Source: Pseudoduganella violaceinigra DSM 15887 (lineage in GTDB: Bacteria; Pseudomonadota; Gammaproteobacteria; Burkholderiales; Burkholderiaceae_D). Taken from it: a stretch of DNA of 64,000 bases. Shown here one piece after another: positions 17,979 through 28,091 of the stretch. A program made the position numbers and the translations under genes. The notes below the pieces were generated by a model. It did no database searches and had not been told where the DNA came from. It saw only the letters and a program-made list of their open reading frames with translations. Each line of letters opens with the position of its first letter. Position 1 is the first letter of the stretch. The stretch is taken from assembly GCF_000425385.1 (NCBI RefSeq), contig NZ_AUDI01000001.1:1-64000 (forward strand), read 5' to 3'.

Positions 17979-18801
17979 GTTATTCCTTTAGTGTGCAGTG
18001 CTTTGTTAAATCGGAATTAGTTTCCCTATATTACCACTTATTTACTAGAGACAACATTCCAGTCCGTTGCAAATAAGCAAAAACACCCAGCGTAGTGGAA
18101 ACAACTTCGATACCAACCTTGTAAGTATATTGATGTTTACGGTTGTTTATAGCGTAATTTTAGTACCAATCTGATAACTATGAAGCACTATTGGAAATTT
18201 TTTTTGCAGTTGCACCTTTTTGCGACACGAAAAGGCATTTTTGATGTCACCGCAGAATGATTGTTTGGCTCAAATACGACACCTTTCCACAGCATAGTGA
18301 GTGTTGCGCAGATCTGCCCCCACCCAACTTGAAACGTCGCCATGAAATTTGCCGCAAGCAAAGTCCATTCGCGCGTCAGCATGCCCACACCGCAGCCCGC
18401 TTCCCCGCTATTTCCCCCAGTGCCCAGTGATCTGTTGTTTCCGGTTGTGCCTGGATATCCCGCGATCTCCCACCTACTTGGGGTAGCTGGAGAGGCAATT
18501 GAAAATCCGGCACGGGCCATTCTACCTTGCACTGAAGAATTACCCTTGCACTGGAGAACAACCTGTCCCGACTGGGCAAACGACCACGCCAAGTTTCGGT
18601 GCGCCGCTGGCGTGCCAGATCTGGGCCGCAGGCCAAGTCGACGAGCGAAAGCATGGTTGCTTGGCGTAAAATGCGCGGATCGCAACGCTGTGGAAATGCT
18701 TGTGAATGCAAGCCTTGACCTCGCTGCTCAGGAACCACATGTGCAGCTGGTTGGCGATCTGCTCCACCGGCCGCAATGCCGATTAAAAGAGAATCCCTTA
18801 T
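17979..18801. other. Low-GC intergenic region without a convincing gene
   Basis: About 820 bases separate the phage-like gene and xthA. The first 330 bases are clearly AT-richer than the neighbouring genes. Open frames on both strands in the second half (for example 18342-18827 plus, 18188-18685 minus) overlap each other, lack ribosome binding sites and show no family pattern. A 16-base imperfect direct repeat (CCTTGCACTGRAGAAY) occurs at 18525-18540 and 18544-18559. The region may be a remnant of a mobile element, but I cannot identify one. Confidence 0.55.
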
Positions 18802-19566
18802 ATGAAATTAGCCACTTGGAACGTTAATTCTTTGAATGTGCGCTTGCCGCACGTCATGAAATGGCTGGCCGAGAACCCGGTGGACGTGCTCTGCGTCCAG
18901 GAAACCAAGCTGACGGACGACAAATTCCCGGTCAAGGAAATCGAGGAAATGGGTTATCAGGTCGTGTTCAGCGGCCAGAAAACCTATAACGGCGTGGCCA
19001 TCCTGTCGCGCCACCCGATGGAAGACGTGGTCAAGAACAACCCGAAGTATCCGGACGAGCAACAGCGCATCCTGGCCGCCACCATCAACGGCATCCGCGT
19101 GGTCAGCGCCTATGTGCCGAACGGCCAGGCCCTCGACTCCGACAAGTACACCTACAAGCTGGGCTGGCTGGCGGCCTTCCGCGACTGGCTGGGCGAAGAA
19201 CTGGCGCGCAACCAGCACCTGGCCGTGCTGGGCGACTACAACATCGTGCCCGATGTGCGCGACACGCACGACCCGGCCATGGAAGGTGATATCTTCTGCT
19301 CCGACAAGGAGCGCGCCGCTCTGCAGGCCCTGCTCGAGCTGGGCCTGCACGACTCTTTCCGCCTGTTCGAACAGCCGGAGAAGACCTTCTCCTGGTGGGA
19401 TTACCGCATGCTGGGCTTCCAGAAGAACAAAGGCCTGCGCATCGACCACGTGCTGCTGTCGGCGCCGTTGAAGGAGCGCTGCATTTCCTGCGTGATCGAC
19501 CGCGCGCCGCGCAAGTGGCAGCAGCCGTCCGACCATGCGCCCGTCATTGCGACGCTGGGCGCTTAA
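18802..19566 (+). CDS. xthA: Exodeoxyribonuclease III
   Basis: This 254-residue enzyme of the AP-endonuclease/exonuclease III family begins MKLATWNVNSLNVRLPHV. Catalytic signatures are VQETKL (metal-binding Glu near residue 34), LGDYNIVPD (near 148), WWDYRM (near 200) and terminal SDHAPVIATL, with the active-site Asp/His pair. It repairs abasic sites and 3'-blocked ends. Its stop overlaps the end of the converging GGDEF-EAL gene by 4 bases. Confidence 0.95.
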   Translation: MKLATWNVNSLNVRLPHVMKWLAENPVDVLCVQETKLTDDKFPVKEIEEMGYQVVFSGQKTYNGVAILSRHPMEDVVKNNPKYPDEQQRILAATINGIRVVSAYVPNGQALDSDKYTYKLGWLAAFRDWLGEELARNQHLAVLGDYNIVPDVRDTHDPAMEGDIFCSDKERAALQALLELGLHDSFRLFEQPEKTFSWWDYRMLGFQKNKGLRIDHVLLSAPLKERCISCVIDRAPRKWQQPSDHAPVIATLGA

Positions 19567-22500
19567 GCAGCCTTCCTGTCCATCATGAGCTGGGCGCGCA
19601 CGCCCAGCACGGGTTTCGAGAACAGGTAGCCCTGGGCGTAGGTACAGCCCTGCTGGCGCAGGAGCTGGAACTGCCCTTCCGTTTCCACCCCTTCCGCCAC
19701 GACCGACAGCTGCAGGCTGTCCGACAACGCGATGATCGCGGCCACGATGGCGCGGTCTTCCGCGCTTTGCTCCAGGTCCTTGATGAAGGCGCGGTCGATC
19801 TTGATCTTGCGCACCGGGAAGCGCTTCAAATAGGCCAGCGACGAGTAGCCGGTGCCGAAGTCGTCGATCGACAGGCGGATGCCCATCGCATTGATCTGGT
19901 CCAGGATCTCCAGCGTCTGTTCGCCGTGCTGCATCAGCGCGGTTTCGGTGATTTCGAATTCGATCAAGGCCGGATCGATGCCCGTGTCCTGCAGCGTGCG
20001 CCGGATCGAGTCGACCAGGCCGCGGTGCATGAACTGGCGCGCCGACAGGTTGATCGCCAGCGGCACCGGCGCCATGCCTTGGCGCTGCCATTCCATGCTT
20101 TGTTCGCAGGCGCGGCGCAGCACCCATTCGCCGATCGGCACGATCAGGCCGTTCTCTTCGATCAGCGGGATGAACTGGTCCGGCATGACCAGCTCGCCCG
20201 CCGGCCGCCGCCAGCGCAGCAGCACTTCCAGCGTTGCCAGGCGGCGCGAGGCGATATCCATGATCGGCTGGTAGTGCAGCTCGAACTGTCCCAGCTGCAG
20301 GGCTGAGCGCAGGCTGCTCTCCATTTCGAAATGCATGGCCGCCGCCACGTTCAACGCTTCGTTGAAGTACTGGTAGTTGTTGCGGCCCGATGCTTTGGCA
20401 TGGTACATGGCCGCGTCGGCATTGCGCATCAGCGTCGCGACATCGTTGCCGTCGTCGGGATAGGTGCAGATGCCGATCGACGGCGTGATGTGCAGCACGC
20501 GCCCTTCCAGCGGGATCGGCTCGGACAGCATGTCAATGATCTTTTGCGCCACATGGCTCGATTCATCCATTTGGTGGATGCCGGGCAGCAGCACCACGAA
20601 TTCATCGCCGCCCAGGCGCGCCACGGTATCGCTGGCGCGCACCGCCTGCACCAGGCGCCCCGCCACCTCCTTCAGCAGCGCGTCGCCCGTCATGTGGCCG
20701 AGGGAATCGTTGATGGTCTTGAAGCGGTCCAGGTCGATGAACATGACCGCCAGACGCTGCTCGGAACGCTGCGCCGCCAGCATGGCGCGGTCCAGCCGGT
20801 CAGCCAGCAAGGCGCGGTTCGGCAGGCCGGTCAGGCTGTCGTGGTAGGCCATGTGATGCACGCGGGCCTCGGCCTGGCGGCGCTCCACGATCTCCGCCTG
20901 CAGCTGGGCGTTGGCGCCGGCCAGTTCGGCCGTGCGCTCCAGCACGCGCACCTCCAGTTCATCGCGCGCCCGGCGCACCGCTTCGGCGGCTTCGCGGCGC
21001 GACGTCACATCGTCGATCAGCCACACCGAGCGGCCTTTCGGGTCCGCCATATCGAAGGGGCGGCCGGACAGCCGTGCCCAGAAGCTGCTGCCGTCCTTGC
21101 GCACCAGCTGGTATTCGTAGGAGCTGGCATGGCCGGCCAGGAAATCCGCTTCCGTCACCTTGCGCGCCGCCTCCCACCCGGCCAGGTCGGGATAAAAGGT
21201 CTGCACGCTGATGCCGGTCATTTCACCCGGCGCGTAGCCGAACAGCTCTTCCATCTTGGCGTTGCAGCGCAGGTTGCGCCCCCTCTCGCAGACGGAAATC
21301 CCCATCACCGCGCTATCGAGGATGGCCTGGTTTTCCAGCAGCGCGTTGCGCAGCGATTCTTCGTCGTGCTTTTGCGCGGTGCGGTCTTCGATGATCCAGA
21401 TCGTGCCCTGGGTCGGGTCGTCAGGGTTGACCACATAGCCGATCAACTGGGCCCAGAAGTCGCTGCCGTCCTTGCGGCGCATCAGCGTTTCGGAGTGGAA
21501 GTGCTTGCCCTGGCTGAGCAGCGGGCCCGCAACCGCCCCCACCCGGTGATAGGTCTCATCGTCGGGATAGATGGCACGACCCGGCATGCCCAGCGCTTCA
21601 TCGCCCTGGTAGCCGAACATGTCGGCGAAACCGCGGTTGTAGCGCGTGATCAGGCGGTTCTTGGTGAACAGCATGGTGATCGAGGCGTTGGTCATGATGG
21701 CCTCGACTTCCATCTGGGTCTGGCGCGATGCGGTCACGTCTTCCAGGATCCAGATCGTGCCGCCCTCGTTATGCTCCTGGTCCACCGCCTGCGCACGCAC
21801 GCGGCACCAGATGACGGCGCCGTCCTTGCGCACCAGCTGGCATTCGCGCAGCTCGAACAGCTCGCCGGCGGCCAGCAGCGGCCCGGCCTGCGCGCCGAAG
21901 GCGGTGTGCTGTTCGGCATTCTCAAACAGCTGAGAAGCGTGGCGGCCGCGCAATTCCTCCAGCGTATAGCCGAACATCTCAGCCATGCGCGGATTGACGG
22001 TCAGGATCTGCTGGTTTTTGGTGAACAGGATGCCGACCGAGGCGTTATCCAGGATGGCCTTCTGCTCCATCAGCAGGCGGCCCATCGCCTCCGTCGCCGC
22101 GCGCTGCTCGTTGATGTCTTCCAGGATGAAGACAACGCCTTCGCGCGGATCGGATGGATCGAGGGCGCGGCCGTTGCTGCGGCACCAGAACAGCGTGCCG
22201 TCCCGGCGCCGCAGTTGCAGCTCGACGACGATCGACCGGCCTTGCTCGAGCTGCGGAAAGTATTCATTGCGGATGCGCTCCGCCTCCTCCAGGGAGGGAT
22301 AAAGCACGGCACTGGGGGCCGCTTCCAGCTCATGGCGCGCATAGCCGAACATTTCGGCGGCACGCATATTGCACTCGACGATATGGCCGCCCCTGGAGAG
22401 GATGATGCCGACCGCGGCATTCTCGAGAATGGCTTGCTGCTCCAGCATCGCCTTGCGCAAGGCGCGCTGGTCGCGCTGGGCGCTGCTGATGTCGTTGAAG

Positions 22501-22859
22501 GTAATGGTGGCGCCGCCTTCCAGCTCGCCCGGCAACGCCTTGACGGTCAGCTGCACCGCCACGTAATTGCCGCTGGCGTTGGTCAGTACGCTGTCCCACT
22601 TGGGGGCGCTGCGCGGTGCCATATGCGGCAAGGCGGCAGAATCGATCAGGGCGGCATTCAGCTGGGCGCCGGCTTCGGCCCGTACATGGCGCGCAAAAAT
22701 GTCAAGGACGTGGCGGCCCCGTGGATCCGCTTGCAGCAAGGCTTCGAATTCCGCGTTCGCAGCGAATACCAAGCCATCGGCATCGCAGGCACAAGCTGGC
22801 ATGCCGACCAATTGCAGGGCATTGGCCACTACTTCAACGTTGCTCGACACTGAATTCAT
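19563..22859 (-). CDS. Multi-PAS diguanylate cyclase/phosphodiesterase (GGDEF-EAL)
   Basis: This 1098-residue cytosolic c-di-GMP enzyme has about five PAS domains in tandem (roughly residues 10-125, 140-255, 265-380, 385-500 and 515-635). Four are preceded by similar linkers of the type LMEQKAILDNASVGI. A coiled coil (ELEVRVLERTAELAGANAQL, near 640-665) leads to the GGDEF domain, with RLGGDEFVVLLPG intact near residue 750. In the C-terminal EAL domain the signature reads EVLLRW near 876, the common active variant; ETAL, the DDFGTGYSSL loop and KIDRAFI are present. There are no membrane segments. The ATG at 22859 is preferred to the GTG two codons upstream. Both activities could be functional. 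Confidence 0.92.
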   Translation of the reverse strand: MNSVSSNVEVVANALQLVGMPACACDADGLVFAANAEFEALLQADPRGRHVLDIFARHVRAEAGAQLNAALIDSAALPHMAPRSAPKWDSVLTNASGNYVAVQLTVKALPGELEGGATITFNDISSAQRDQRALRKAMLEQQAILENAAVGIILSRGGHIVECNMRAAEMFGYARHELEAAPSAVLYPSLEEAERIRNEYFPQLEQGRSIVVELQLRRRDGTLFWCRSNGRALDPSDPREGVVFILEDINEQRAATEAMGRLLMEQKAILDNASVGILFTKNQQILTVNPRMAEMFGYTLEELRGRHASQLFENAEQHTAFGAQAGPLLAAGELFELRECQLVRKDGAVIWCRVRAQAVDQEHNEGGTIWILEDVTASRQTQMEVEAIMTNASITMLFTKNRLITRYNRGFADMFGYQGDEALGMPGRAIYPDDETYHRVGAVAGPLLSQGKHFHSETLMRRKDGSDFWAQLIGYVVNPDDPTQGTIWIIEDRTAQKHDEESLRNALLENQAILDSAVMGISVCERGRNLRCNAKMEELFGYAPGEMTGISVQTFYPDLAGWEAARKVTEADFLAGHASSYEYQLVRKDGSSFWARLSGRPFDMADPKGRSVWLIDDVTSRREAAEAVRRARDELEVRVLERTAELAGANAQLQAEIVERRQAEARVHHMAYHDSLTGLPNRALLADRLDRAMLAAQRSEQRLAVMFIDLDRFKTINDSLGHMTGDALLKEVAGRLVQAVRASDTVARLGGDEFVVLLPGIHQMDESSHVAQKIIDMLSEPIPLEGRVLHITPSIGICTYPDDGNDVATLMRNADAAMYHAKASGRNNYQYFNEALNVAAAMHFEMESSLRSALQLGQFELHYQPIMDIASRRLATLEVLLRWRRPAGELVMPDQFIPLIEENGLIVPIGEWVLRRACEQSMEWQRQGMAPVPLAINLSARQFMHRGLVDSIRRTLQDTGIDPALIEFEITETALMQHGEQTLEILDQINAMGIRLSIDDFGTGYSSLAYLKRFPVRKIKIDRAFIKDLEQSAEDRAIVAAIIALSDSLQLSVVAEGVETEGQFQLLRQQGCTYAQGYLFSKPVLGVRAQLMMDRKAA

Positions 22860-23102
22860 GTACACCTGGACGCTCGGGGTATCCCGGCGATCATAGCGTA
22901 CAAAACTGGCTAGTCAAAGAAAAGCCCGGCCGACCGGGCGTTGTTACAACAAGCACATCGGGTTTTACCGCTGTGCAGCAACACCCGCTATCGTGCGGGC
23001 GTTCGCTGGCGTATCGTGGCAGACAACGTTAAGCAAAAGATAATTGGGCGCGCATCGGGATTGGCGCCCGCCCCGCAGGCCGGGCCGCCAATCCCCCGAA
23101 CC
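22860..23102. other. Intergenic region rich in GC hairpins
   Basis: This gap between the GGDEF-EAL start and the prpF stop holds no gene. It contains the terminator described at 22915-22940 and two further GC-rich dyads (around 22982-23002 and 23047-23092). These may be additional terminators or structured untranslated RNA. Confidence 0.5.
22915..22940 (-). terminator. Probable terminator after the prp operon
   Basis: On the minus strand a GCCCGG/CCGGGC stem with a 4-base loop (22925-22940) is followed by TTTTCTTT. It lies 160 bases past the prpF stop and upstream of the GGDEF-EAL start, so it would separate the two leftward units. Confidence 0.6.
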
Positions 23103-24293
23103 TCAGTCGGCTGGCACTCTTACCCAGCCTTCCATCAAGACCCGCGCGCTCCGGCTCATGATGGCTTTTTTTACGCTCCATTCGCCGTTTTCCTGCGTCG
23201 CCTGGGCACCCACGCGCAGCGTGCCGGACGGGTGGCCGAAGCGCACCGCTTCACGCTCGCCGCCGCCCGCCGCCAGGTTGACCAGGGTGCCGGGAATCGC
23301 CGCGGCCGTGCCGATCGCCACGGCCGCGGTGCCCATCATCGCGTGGTGCAGCTTGCCCATCGAGAGCGCACGCACCAGCAGGTCGATATCGCCGGCCTGC
23401 ACCTGCTTGCCGCTGGAGGCGGCGTAGCTGGCCGGCGGCGCGACGAAGGCGACCTTCGGCGTGTGCTGGCGGGTGGCCGCTTCCGACACGTCCTTGATCA
23501 GGCCCATACGCACCGCGCCATGGGCACGGATGGTCTCGAACTTCGCCAGCGCGGCCGCGTCGCCGTTGATGGCTTCCTGCAGCTCGGTGCCCGTATAGCC
23601 GACGGCGTCGGCATTGATGAAGATGGTCGGGATGCCGGCGTTGATCATGGTCGCTTGCAGTGTGCCGACACCTGGCACGTCCAGATCGTCCACCAGGCGG
23701 CCGGTCGGGAACATCGAACCGCCCGCGCCCTCTTCTTCCGCCGCCGGATCCATGAATTCCAGCTGCACTTCGGCGGCCGGGAACGTCACGCCATCGAGCT
23801 CGAAGCCGCCGGTTTCCTGCACTTCGCCATTGGTCATGGGAATATGGGCAATGATGGTCTTGCCGATATTGGCCTGCCAGATCCGTACCACGGCCATGCC
23901 GTCGCGCGGCACGCGGGCCGGAGCCACCAGGCCGCCACTGATGGCGAAGGCGCCCACGGCAGCCGACAGGTTGCCGCAGTTGCCGCTCCAGTCGACGAAT
24001 GCCTTGTCGATGCTGACCTGGCCGAACAGGTAATCCACGTCGTGGTCGGCGCGCGTCGACGGCGACAGGATCACCGTCTTGCTGGTGCTCGACGTCGCGC
24101 CGCCCATGCCGTCGATCTGCTTGCCGTACGGGTCGGGGCTGCCGATCACGCGCAGCAGCAAGTCGTCGCGCGCCTTGCCAGGCGTGCGGGCCGCTTCCGG
24201 CAGGTCCTGCAGCCGGAAGAACACACCCTTGCTGGTGCCGCCGCGCATGTAGGTGGCGGGGATTTTGATTTGCGGTTTGTGTGCCATTGTCAT
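23103..24293 (-). CDS. prpF: 2-methylaconitate cis-trans isomerase PrpF
   Basis: This 396-residue member of the PrpF family is related to diaminopimelate epimerase-fold proteins. The N-terminal KIPATYMRGGTSKGVFF and the WSGNCGNLSAAVG motif (active-site Cys near residue 107) are characteristic. It isomerises the 2-methylaconitate made by AcnD so the methylcitrate cycle can proceed, and is only needed where AcnD replaces PrpD. The start overlaps the acnD stop by 4 nt (ATGA). Confidence 0.95.
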   Translation of the reverse strand: MTMAHKPQIKIPATYMRGGTSKGVFFRLQDLPEAARTPGKARDDLLLRVIGSPDPYGKQIDGMGGATSSTSKTVILSPSTRADHDVDYLFGQVSIDKAFVDWSGNCGNLSAAVGAFAISGGLVAPARVPRDGMAVVRIWQANIGKTIIAHIPMTNGEVQETGGFELDGVTFPAAEVQLEFMDPAAEEEGAGGSMFPTGRLVDDLDVPGVGTLQATMINAGIPTIFINADAVGYTGTELQEAINGDAAALAKFETIRAHGAVRMGLIKDVSEAATRQHTPKVAFVAPPASYAASSGKQVQAGDIDLLVRALSMGKLHHAMMGTAAVAIGTAAAIPGTLVNLAAGGGEREAVRFGHPSGTLRVGAQATQENGEWSVKKAIMSRSARVLMEGWVRVPAD

Positions 24294-26887
24294 GCCGCCT
24301 TTGCCGATTCCAGGAAGTCCTGCGCAAAGCGCTGGAGCACCCCGCCCGCTTCGTAGATCGACACGTCTTCCGACGAATCGAGGCGGCAGGTCACCGGTAC
24401 GTCAACGCGTTCACCGTTCTTGCGATGGATGACCAGGGTCAGCGTCGCGCGCGGCGCACGTTCGCCGATCACGTCGAAGGTCTCGGTGCCATCGATGCCC
24501 AGGGTCAGGCGGTTCACGCCCGGCTTGAACTCGAGAGGCAGCACACCCATGCCCACCAGGTTGGTGCGGTGGATACGCTCGAAGCCTTCCGCCACGATGG
24601 CCTCCACGCCCGCCAGGCGCACGCCTTTCGCCGCCCAGTCGCGCGAGGAGCCCTGGCCGTAGTCGGCGCCGGCGATCACGATCAGGGGCTGCTTGCGCTC
24701 CATATAGGTCTCGATGGCTTCCCACATGCGGGTCACTTTGCCTTCCGGCTCGACGCGCGCCAGCGAACCGGCCTTGATGCTGCCGTCGGCATTGCGCACC
24801 ATTTCGTTTTTCAGCGTCGGGTTGGCGAAGGTGGCGCGCTGCGCGGTCAGGTGGTCGCCGCGGTGGGTGGCGTAGGAGTTGAAGTCCTCTTCCGGCAGTC
24901 CCATTTTGTGCAGGTATTCGCCTGCCGCCGAATCCATCATGATCGCGTTCGAAGGCGACAGGTGGTCGGTGGTGATGTTATCTCCCAGCACAGCCAGGGC
25001 GCGCATGCCGCTCAGCGTACGCTCGCCCGCCAGTGCGCCTTCCCAGTACGGCGGACGGCGGATATAGGTCGATTGCGGACGCCAGTCGTACAGCGGTTCG
25101 GCGCGTTCGGCAACTTCTTCGCTGCGTGCGAACATCGGGATATAGACCTTGCGGAAGTGCTCCGGCTTGACGGAAGACGCGAAGATGGCGTCGATTTCTT
25201 CGTCGGTCGGCCACAGGTCCTTCAAGGTGACAGCCTTGCCGGCGGCATCGTGGCCCAGCACATCCTTCTCGATGTCGAAACGGATGGTGCCTGCGATGGC
25301 GTAGGCCACCACCAGCGGCGGCGATGCCAGGAACGCCTGCTTGGCGTAAGGGTGGATGCGGCCATCGAAGTTGCGGTTGCCCGACAGGACAGCGGTGGCG
25401 TACAGGTCGCGCTCCACGACTTCCTTCTGGATCGCCGGGTCCAGCGCGCCGGACATGCCGTTGCAGGAGGTGCAGGCATAAGCCACCACGCCGAAGCCCA
25501 GCTTCTCCAGTTCCGGCATCAGTCCCGCTTCTTCCAGGTACAGCGTGACGGCTTTCGACCCTGGCGCCAGCGAGGACTTGACCCACGGCTTGCGCAGCAG
25601 GCCGGCCTTGTTCGCGTTGCGGGCCAGCAGGCCGGCGGCGATCATATTGCGCGGGTTGTTGGTGTTGGTGCAGCTGGTGATGGCGGCGATGATCACGGCG
25701 CCGTCGGGCATCTTGCCCGGTTCGTTTTCCACCACGCCGGAGATGCCGCGTGCCGCCAGCTCGGAGGTCGGAACGCGCTTGTGCGGATTCGATGGGCCGG
25801 CGATATTGCGTACCACGCTCGACAGGTCGAACGTCAGCACGCGCTCATATTCCACCTTGGCCAGGTCGTCCGACCACAGGCCGGTATGCTTGGCGTAGGT
25901 TTCCACCAGGGCCACCAGCTCGTCGTCGCGGCCGGTCAGCCTCAGGTACTTGATGGTTTGCGCATCGATCGAGAACATCGCGGCGGTGGCGCCGAATTCC
26001 GGAGCCATGTTCGAGATGGTCGCGCGGTCGCCCAGGGTCAGCGCGGTCGAACCCTCACCGTAGAATTCCAGGTAGGCCGAAACCACTTTTTCCTTGCGCA
26101 GGAACTCGGTCAGCGCCAACACGATGTCGGTGGCGGTGATGCCGGGCTGCGGCCTGCCGGTCAGCTCGACGCCGATGATGTCCGGCAAGCGCATCCAGGA
26201 GGCGCGGCCCAGCATCACGGTTTCCGCTTCCAGGCCGCCCACGCCGATGGCAATCACGCCCAGCGCATCGACCATCGGGGTGTGCGAGTCGGTGCCGACC
26301 AGGGTGTCCGGATAGGCCACGCCGTCCGTCACCTGGATGACCGGCGACATGCGTTCCAGGTTGATCTGGTGCAGGATGCCGTTGCCCGGAGGGATCACAT
26401 CGACGTTCTGGAACGCCTTCTTGGTCCAGTTGATGAAGTCGAAGCGGTCTTCGTTGCGGCGGTCTTCAATGGCCCGGTTCTTGTTGAACGCGTCCGGGTC
26501 GAAACCGCCGCATTCCACGGCCAGCGAGTGGTCCACCACCAGCTGGGTCGGCACCACAGGGTTGACCAGGGCTGGGTCGCCGCCCTGCTCCGCGATCGCA
26601 TCGCGCAGGCCGGCCAGGTCGACCAGTGCGGTCTGGCCCAGGATGTCATGGCACACCACGCGCGCCGGGAACCATGGGAAGTCCAGGTCGCGTTTGCGCT
26701 CGATCAGCTGCTCCAGCGAAGCGGTCAGCGTGGCCGGATCGCAGCGGCGCACCAGGTTTTCCGCCAGCACGCGCGAGGTGTACGGCAGCGTGGCGTAGGC
26801 GCCCGGCTTGATCGCCTCGACGGCTGCGCGCGCGTCGAAGTAATCGAGCTTGGTGCCCGGGAGTTGTTTGCGGTATTGGGAGTTCAT
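24290..26887 (-). CDS. acnD: Fe/S-dependent 2-methylisocitrate dehydratase AcnD
   Basis: This 865-residue aconitase-family enzyme converts 2-methylcitrate to 2-methylaconitate in propionate breakdown. [4Fe-4S] ligands are visible in SCTNTNNPRN (near residue 413) and CTSCNGMSG (near 480); the swivel domain with ADYGQGSSRDWAAKG lies near residue 745. It begins MNSQYRKQLPGTKLDYFDAR, typical of AcnD rather than AcnA. It sits between prpC and prpF, with a 2-base gap after prpC. No prpD is present, so this is the AcnD/PrpF variant of the pathway. Confidence 0.95.
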   Translation of the reverse strand: MNSQYRKQLPGTKLDYFDARAAVEAIKPGAYATLPYTSRVLAENLVRRCDPATLTASLEQLIERKRDLDFPWFPARVVCHDILGQTALVDLAGLRDAIAEQGGDPALVNPVVPTQLVVDHSLAVECGGFDPDAFNKNRAIEDRRNEDRFDFINWTKKAFQNVDVIPPGNGILHQINLERMSPVIQVTDGVAYPDTLVGTDSHTPMVDALGVIAIGVGGLEAETVMLGRASWMRLPDIIGVELTGRPQPGITATDIVLALTEFLRKEKVVSAYLEFYGEGSTALTLGDRATISNMAPEFGATAAMFSIDAQTIKYLRLTGRDDELVALVETYAKHTGLWSDDLAKVEYERVLTFDLSSVVRNIAGPSNPHKRVPTSELAARGISGVVENEPGKMPDGAVIIAAITSCTNTNNPRNMIAAGLLARNANKAGLLRKPWVKSSLAPGSKAVTLYLEEAGLMPELEKLGFGVVAYACTSCNGMSGALDPAIQKEVVERDLYATAVLSGNRNFDGRIHPYAKQAFLASPPLVVAYAIAGTIRFDIEKDVLGHDAAGKAVTLKDLWPTDEEIDAIFASSVKPEHFRKVYIPMFARSEEVAERAEPLYDWRPQSTYIRRPPYWEGALAGERTLSGMRALAVLGDNITTDHLSPSNAIMMDSAAGEYLHKMGLPEEDFNSYATHRGDHLTAQRATFANPTLKNEMVRNADGSIKAGSLARVEPEGKVTRMWEAIETYMERKQPLIVIAGADYGQGSSRDWAAKGVRLAGVEAIVAEGFERIHRTNLVGMGVLPLEFKPGVNRLTLGIDGTETFDVIGERAPRATLTLVIHRKNGERVDVPVTCRLDSSEDVSIYEAGGVLQRFAQDFLESAKAA

Positions 26888-26889
26888 GA

Positions 26890-28041
26890 TTACTTGCGGT
26901 CCTTCAGTGGTACGAAGGCCAGGTCTTCAGGGCCGACGTAGTTGGCGCTTGGACGAATGATCTTGTTGTCGATACGCTGCTCGATCACGTGGGCAGCCCA
27001 GCCCGAGGTACGGGAAATGACGAACAGCGGGGTGAACATGGCGGTCGGCACGCCCATCATGTGGTAGGACACGGCGGAGAACCAGTCCAGGTTCGGGAAC
27101 ATCTTCTTGATTTCCCACATCACAGACTCCAGGCGCTCGGCGATGTCGAACATCTTCATCGAGCCGGCTTCCTGCGACAGGGAGCGCGCCACTTCCTTGA
27201 TCACCACGTTGCGCGGGTCGGAGATGGTGTACACCGGGTGACCGAAGCCGATCACCACTTCCTTGTTGGCGACGCGGTTGCGAATGTCCGCTTCCGCTTC
27301 GTCGGCGCTTTCGTAGCGCTGCTGGATGTCCAGGGCGACCTCATTGGCGCCGCCGTGTTTCGGGCCGCGCAGTGCGCCGATCGCGCCGGTGATGGCGGAG
27401 TGGATGTCGGAGCCGGTGCCCGAAATGACGCGGCTGGTGAAGGTCGAAGCGTTGAATTCGTGCTCCGCGTACAGGATCAGCGAAGTGTGCATGGCGCGGA
27501 TCCAGGACTCGGACGGCTTTTCGCCGTGCAGCAGGTGCAGGAAGTGGCCGCCGATGGTTTCGTCGTCGGTTTCCACGTCGATGCGCTTGCCGTTATGGCT
27601 GAAGTGGTACCAGTACAGCAGCATGGAGCCGAAGGAAGCCATCAGGCGGTCGGCGATCTCGCGCGCGCCGGCGATATTGTGGTCGTCCTTCTCCGGCAGG
27701 CAGCAGCCCAGCACGGACACGCCGGTGCGCATCACGTCCATCGGGTGGGCGGAGGCAGGCAGCGCCTCCAGCGCCGACTTCACGCCTTGCGGCAGGCCGC
27801 GCAGGGACTTCAGCTTCTTCTTGTAGCCCTTCAGTTCCGCCACATTCGGCAGCTTGCCGTGCACCAGCAGGTAGGCGATTTCTTCGAACTCACAGGTGGT
27901 GGCCACGTCCAGGATGTCGTAGCCGCGGTAGTGCAAGTCATTGCCGGTCTTGCCGACGGAGCACAGGGCGGTATTGCCGGCTGCGACGCCGGACAGGGCT
28001 ACGGATTTTTTGGGCTTGAAGGTTGGCGCTGCTTCGGTCAT
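26890..28041 (-). CDS. prpC: 2-methylcitrate synthase
   Basis: This 383-residue citrate-synthase-family enzyme condenses propionyl-CoA and oxaloacetate. Catalytic motifs are [10 protein letters not shown] (near residue 38), [25 protein letters not shown] (catalytic His near 230) and [13 protein letters not shown] (second His near 270). It starts at an ATG with GAGGAGA ahead of it. It lies in the prpB-prpC-acnD-prpF operon; the 50-base gap to prpB is the largest in the operon. Confidence 0.95.
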   Translation of the reverse strand: MTEAAPTFKPKKSVALSGVAAGNTALCSVGKTGNDLHYRGYDILDVATTCEFEEIAYLLVHGKLPNVAELKGYKKKLKSLRGLPQGVKSALEALPASAHPMDVMRTGVSVLGCCLPEKDDHNIAGAREIADRLMASFGSMLLYWYHFSHNGKRIDVETDDETIGGHFLHLLHGEKPSESWIRAMHTSLILYAEHEFNASTFTSRVISGTGSDIHSAITGAIGALRGPKHGGANEVALDIQQRYESADEAEADIRNRVANKEVVIGFGHPVYTISDPRNVVIKEVARSLSQEAGSMKMFDIAERLESVMWEIKKMFPNLDWFSAVSYHMMGVPTAMFTPLFVISRTSGWAAHVIEQRIDNKIIRPSANYVGPEDLAFVPLKDRK

Positions 28042-28091
28042 TTCAAATTCTCCTCGATGTATTCTTGAACCGGCTAAGCCGGTGTCTACGC

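Noticed and set aside
18525..18559. Short tandem direct repeat as a possible CRISPR or iteron
   Set aside because: Only two imperfect 16-base copies three bases apart; no spacer pattern and no cas or rep gene.
18188..18776. Minus-strand frames that might be transposase remnants
   Set aside because: Several overlapping frames with no transposase motif I can name; left as an unexplained low-GC region.
18342..18827. 161-codon plus-strand frame before xthA
   Set aside because: No ribosome binding site, Pro-rich non-conserved product, and it runs into the xthA start in another frame.
20331..22853. 840-codon open frame on the plus strand opposite the GGDEF-EAL gene
   Set aside because: It is an antisense shadow caused by high-GC codon bias. 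It has no family pattern, and the minus strand encodes clear PAS, GGDEF and EAL domains.
24281..26941. 886-codon plus-strand frame opposite acnD
   Set aside because: Antisense shadow: composition rich in Arg, His, Gly and Val, no domains, exact overlap with a well-conserved enzyme gene.
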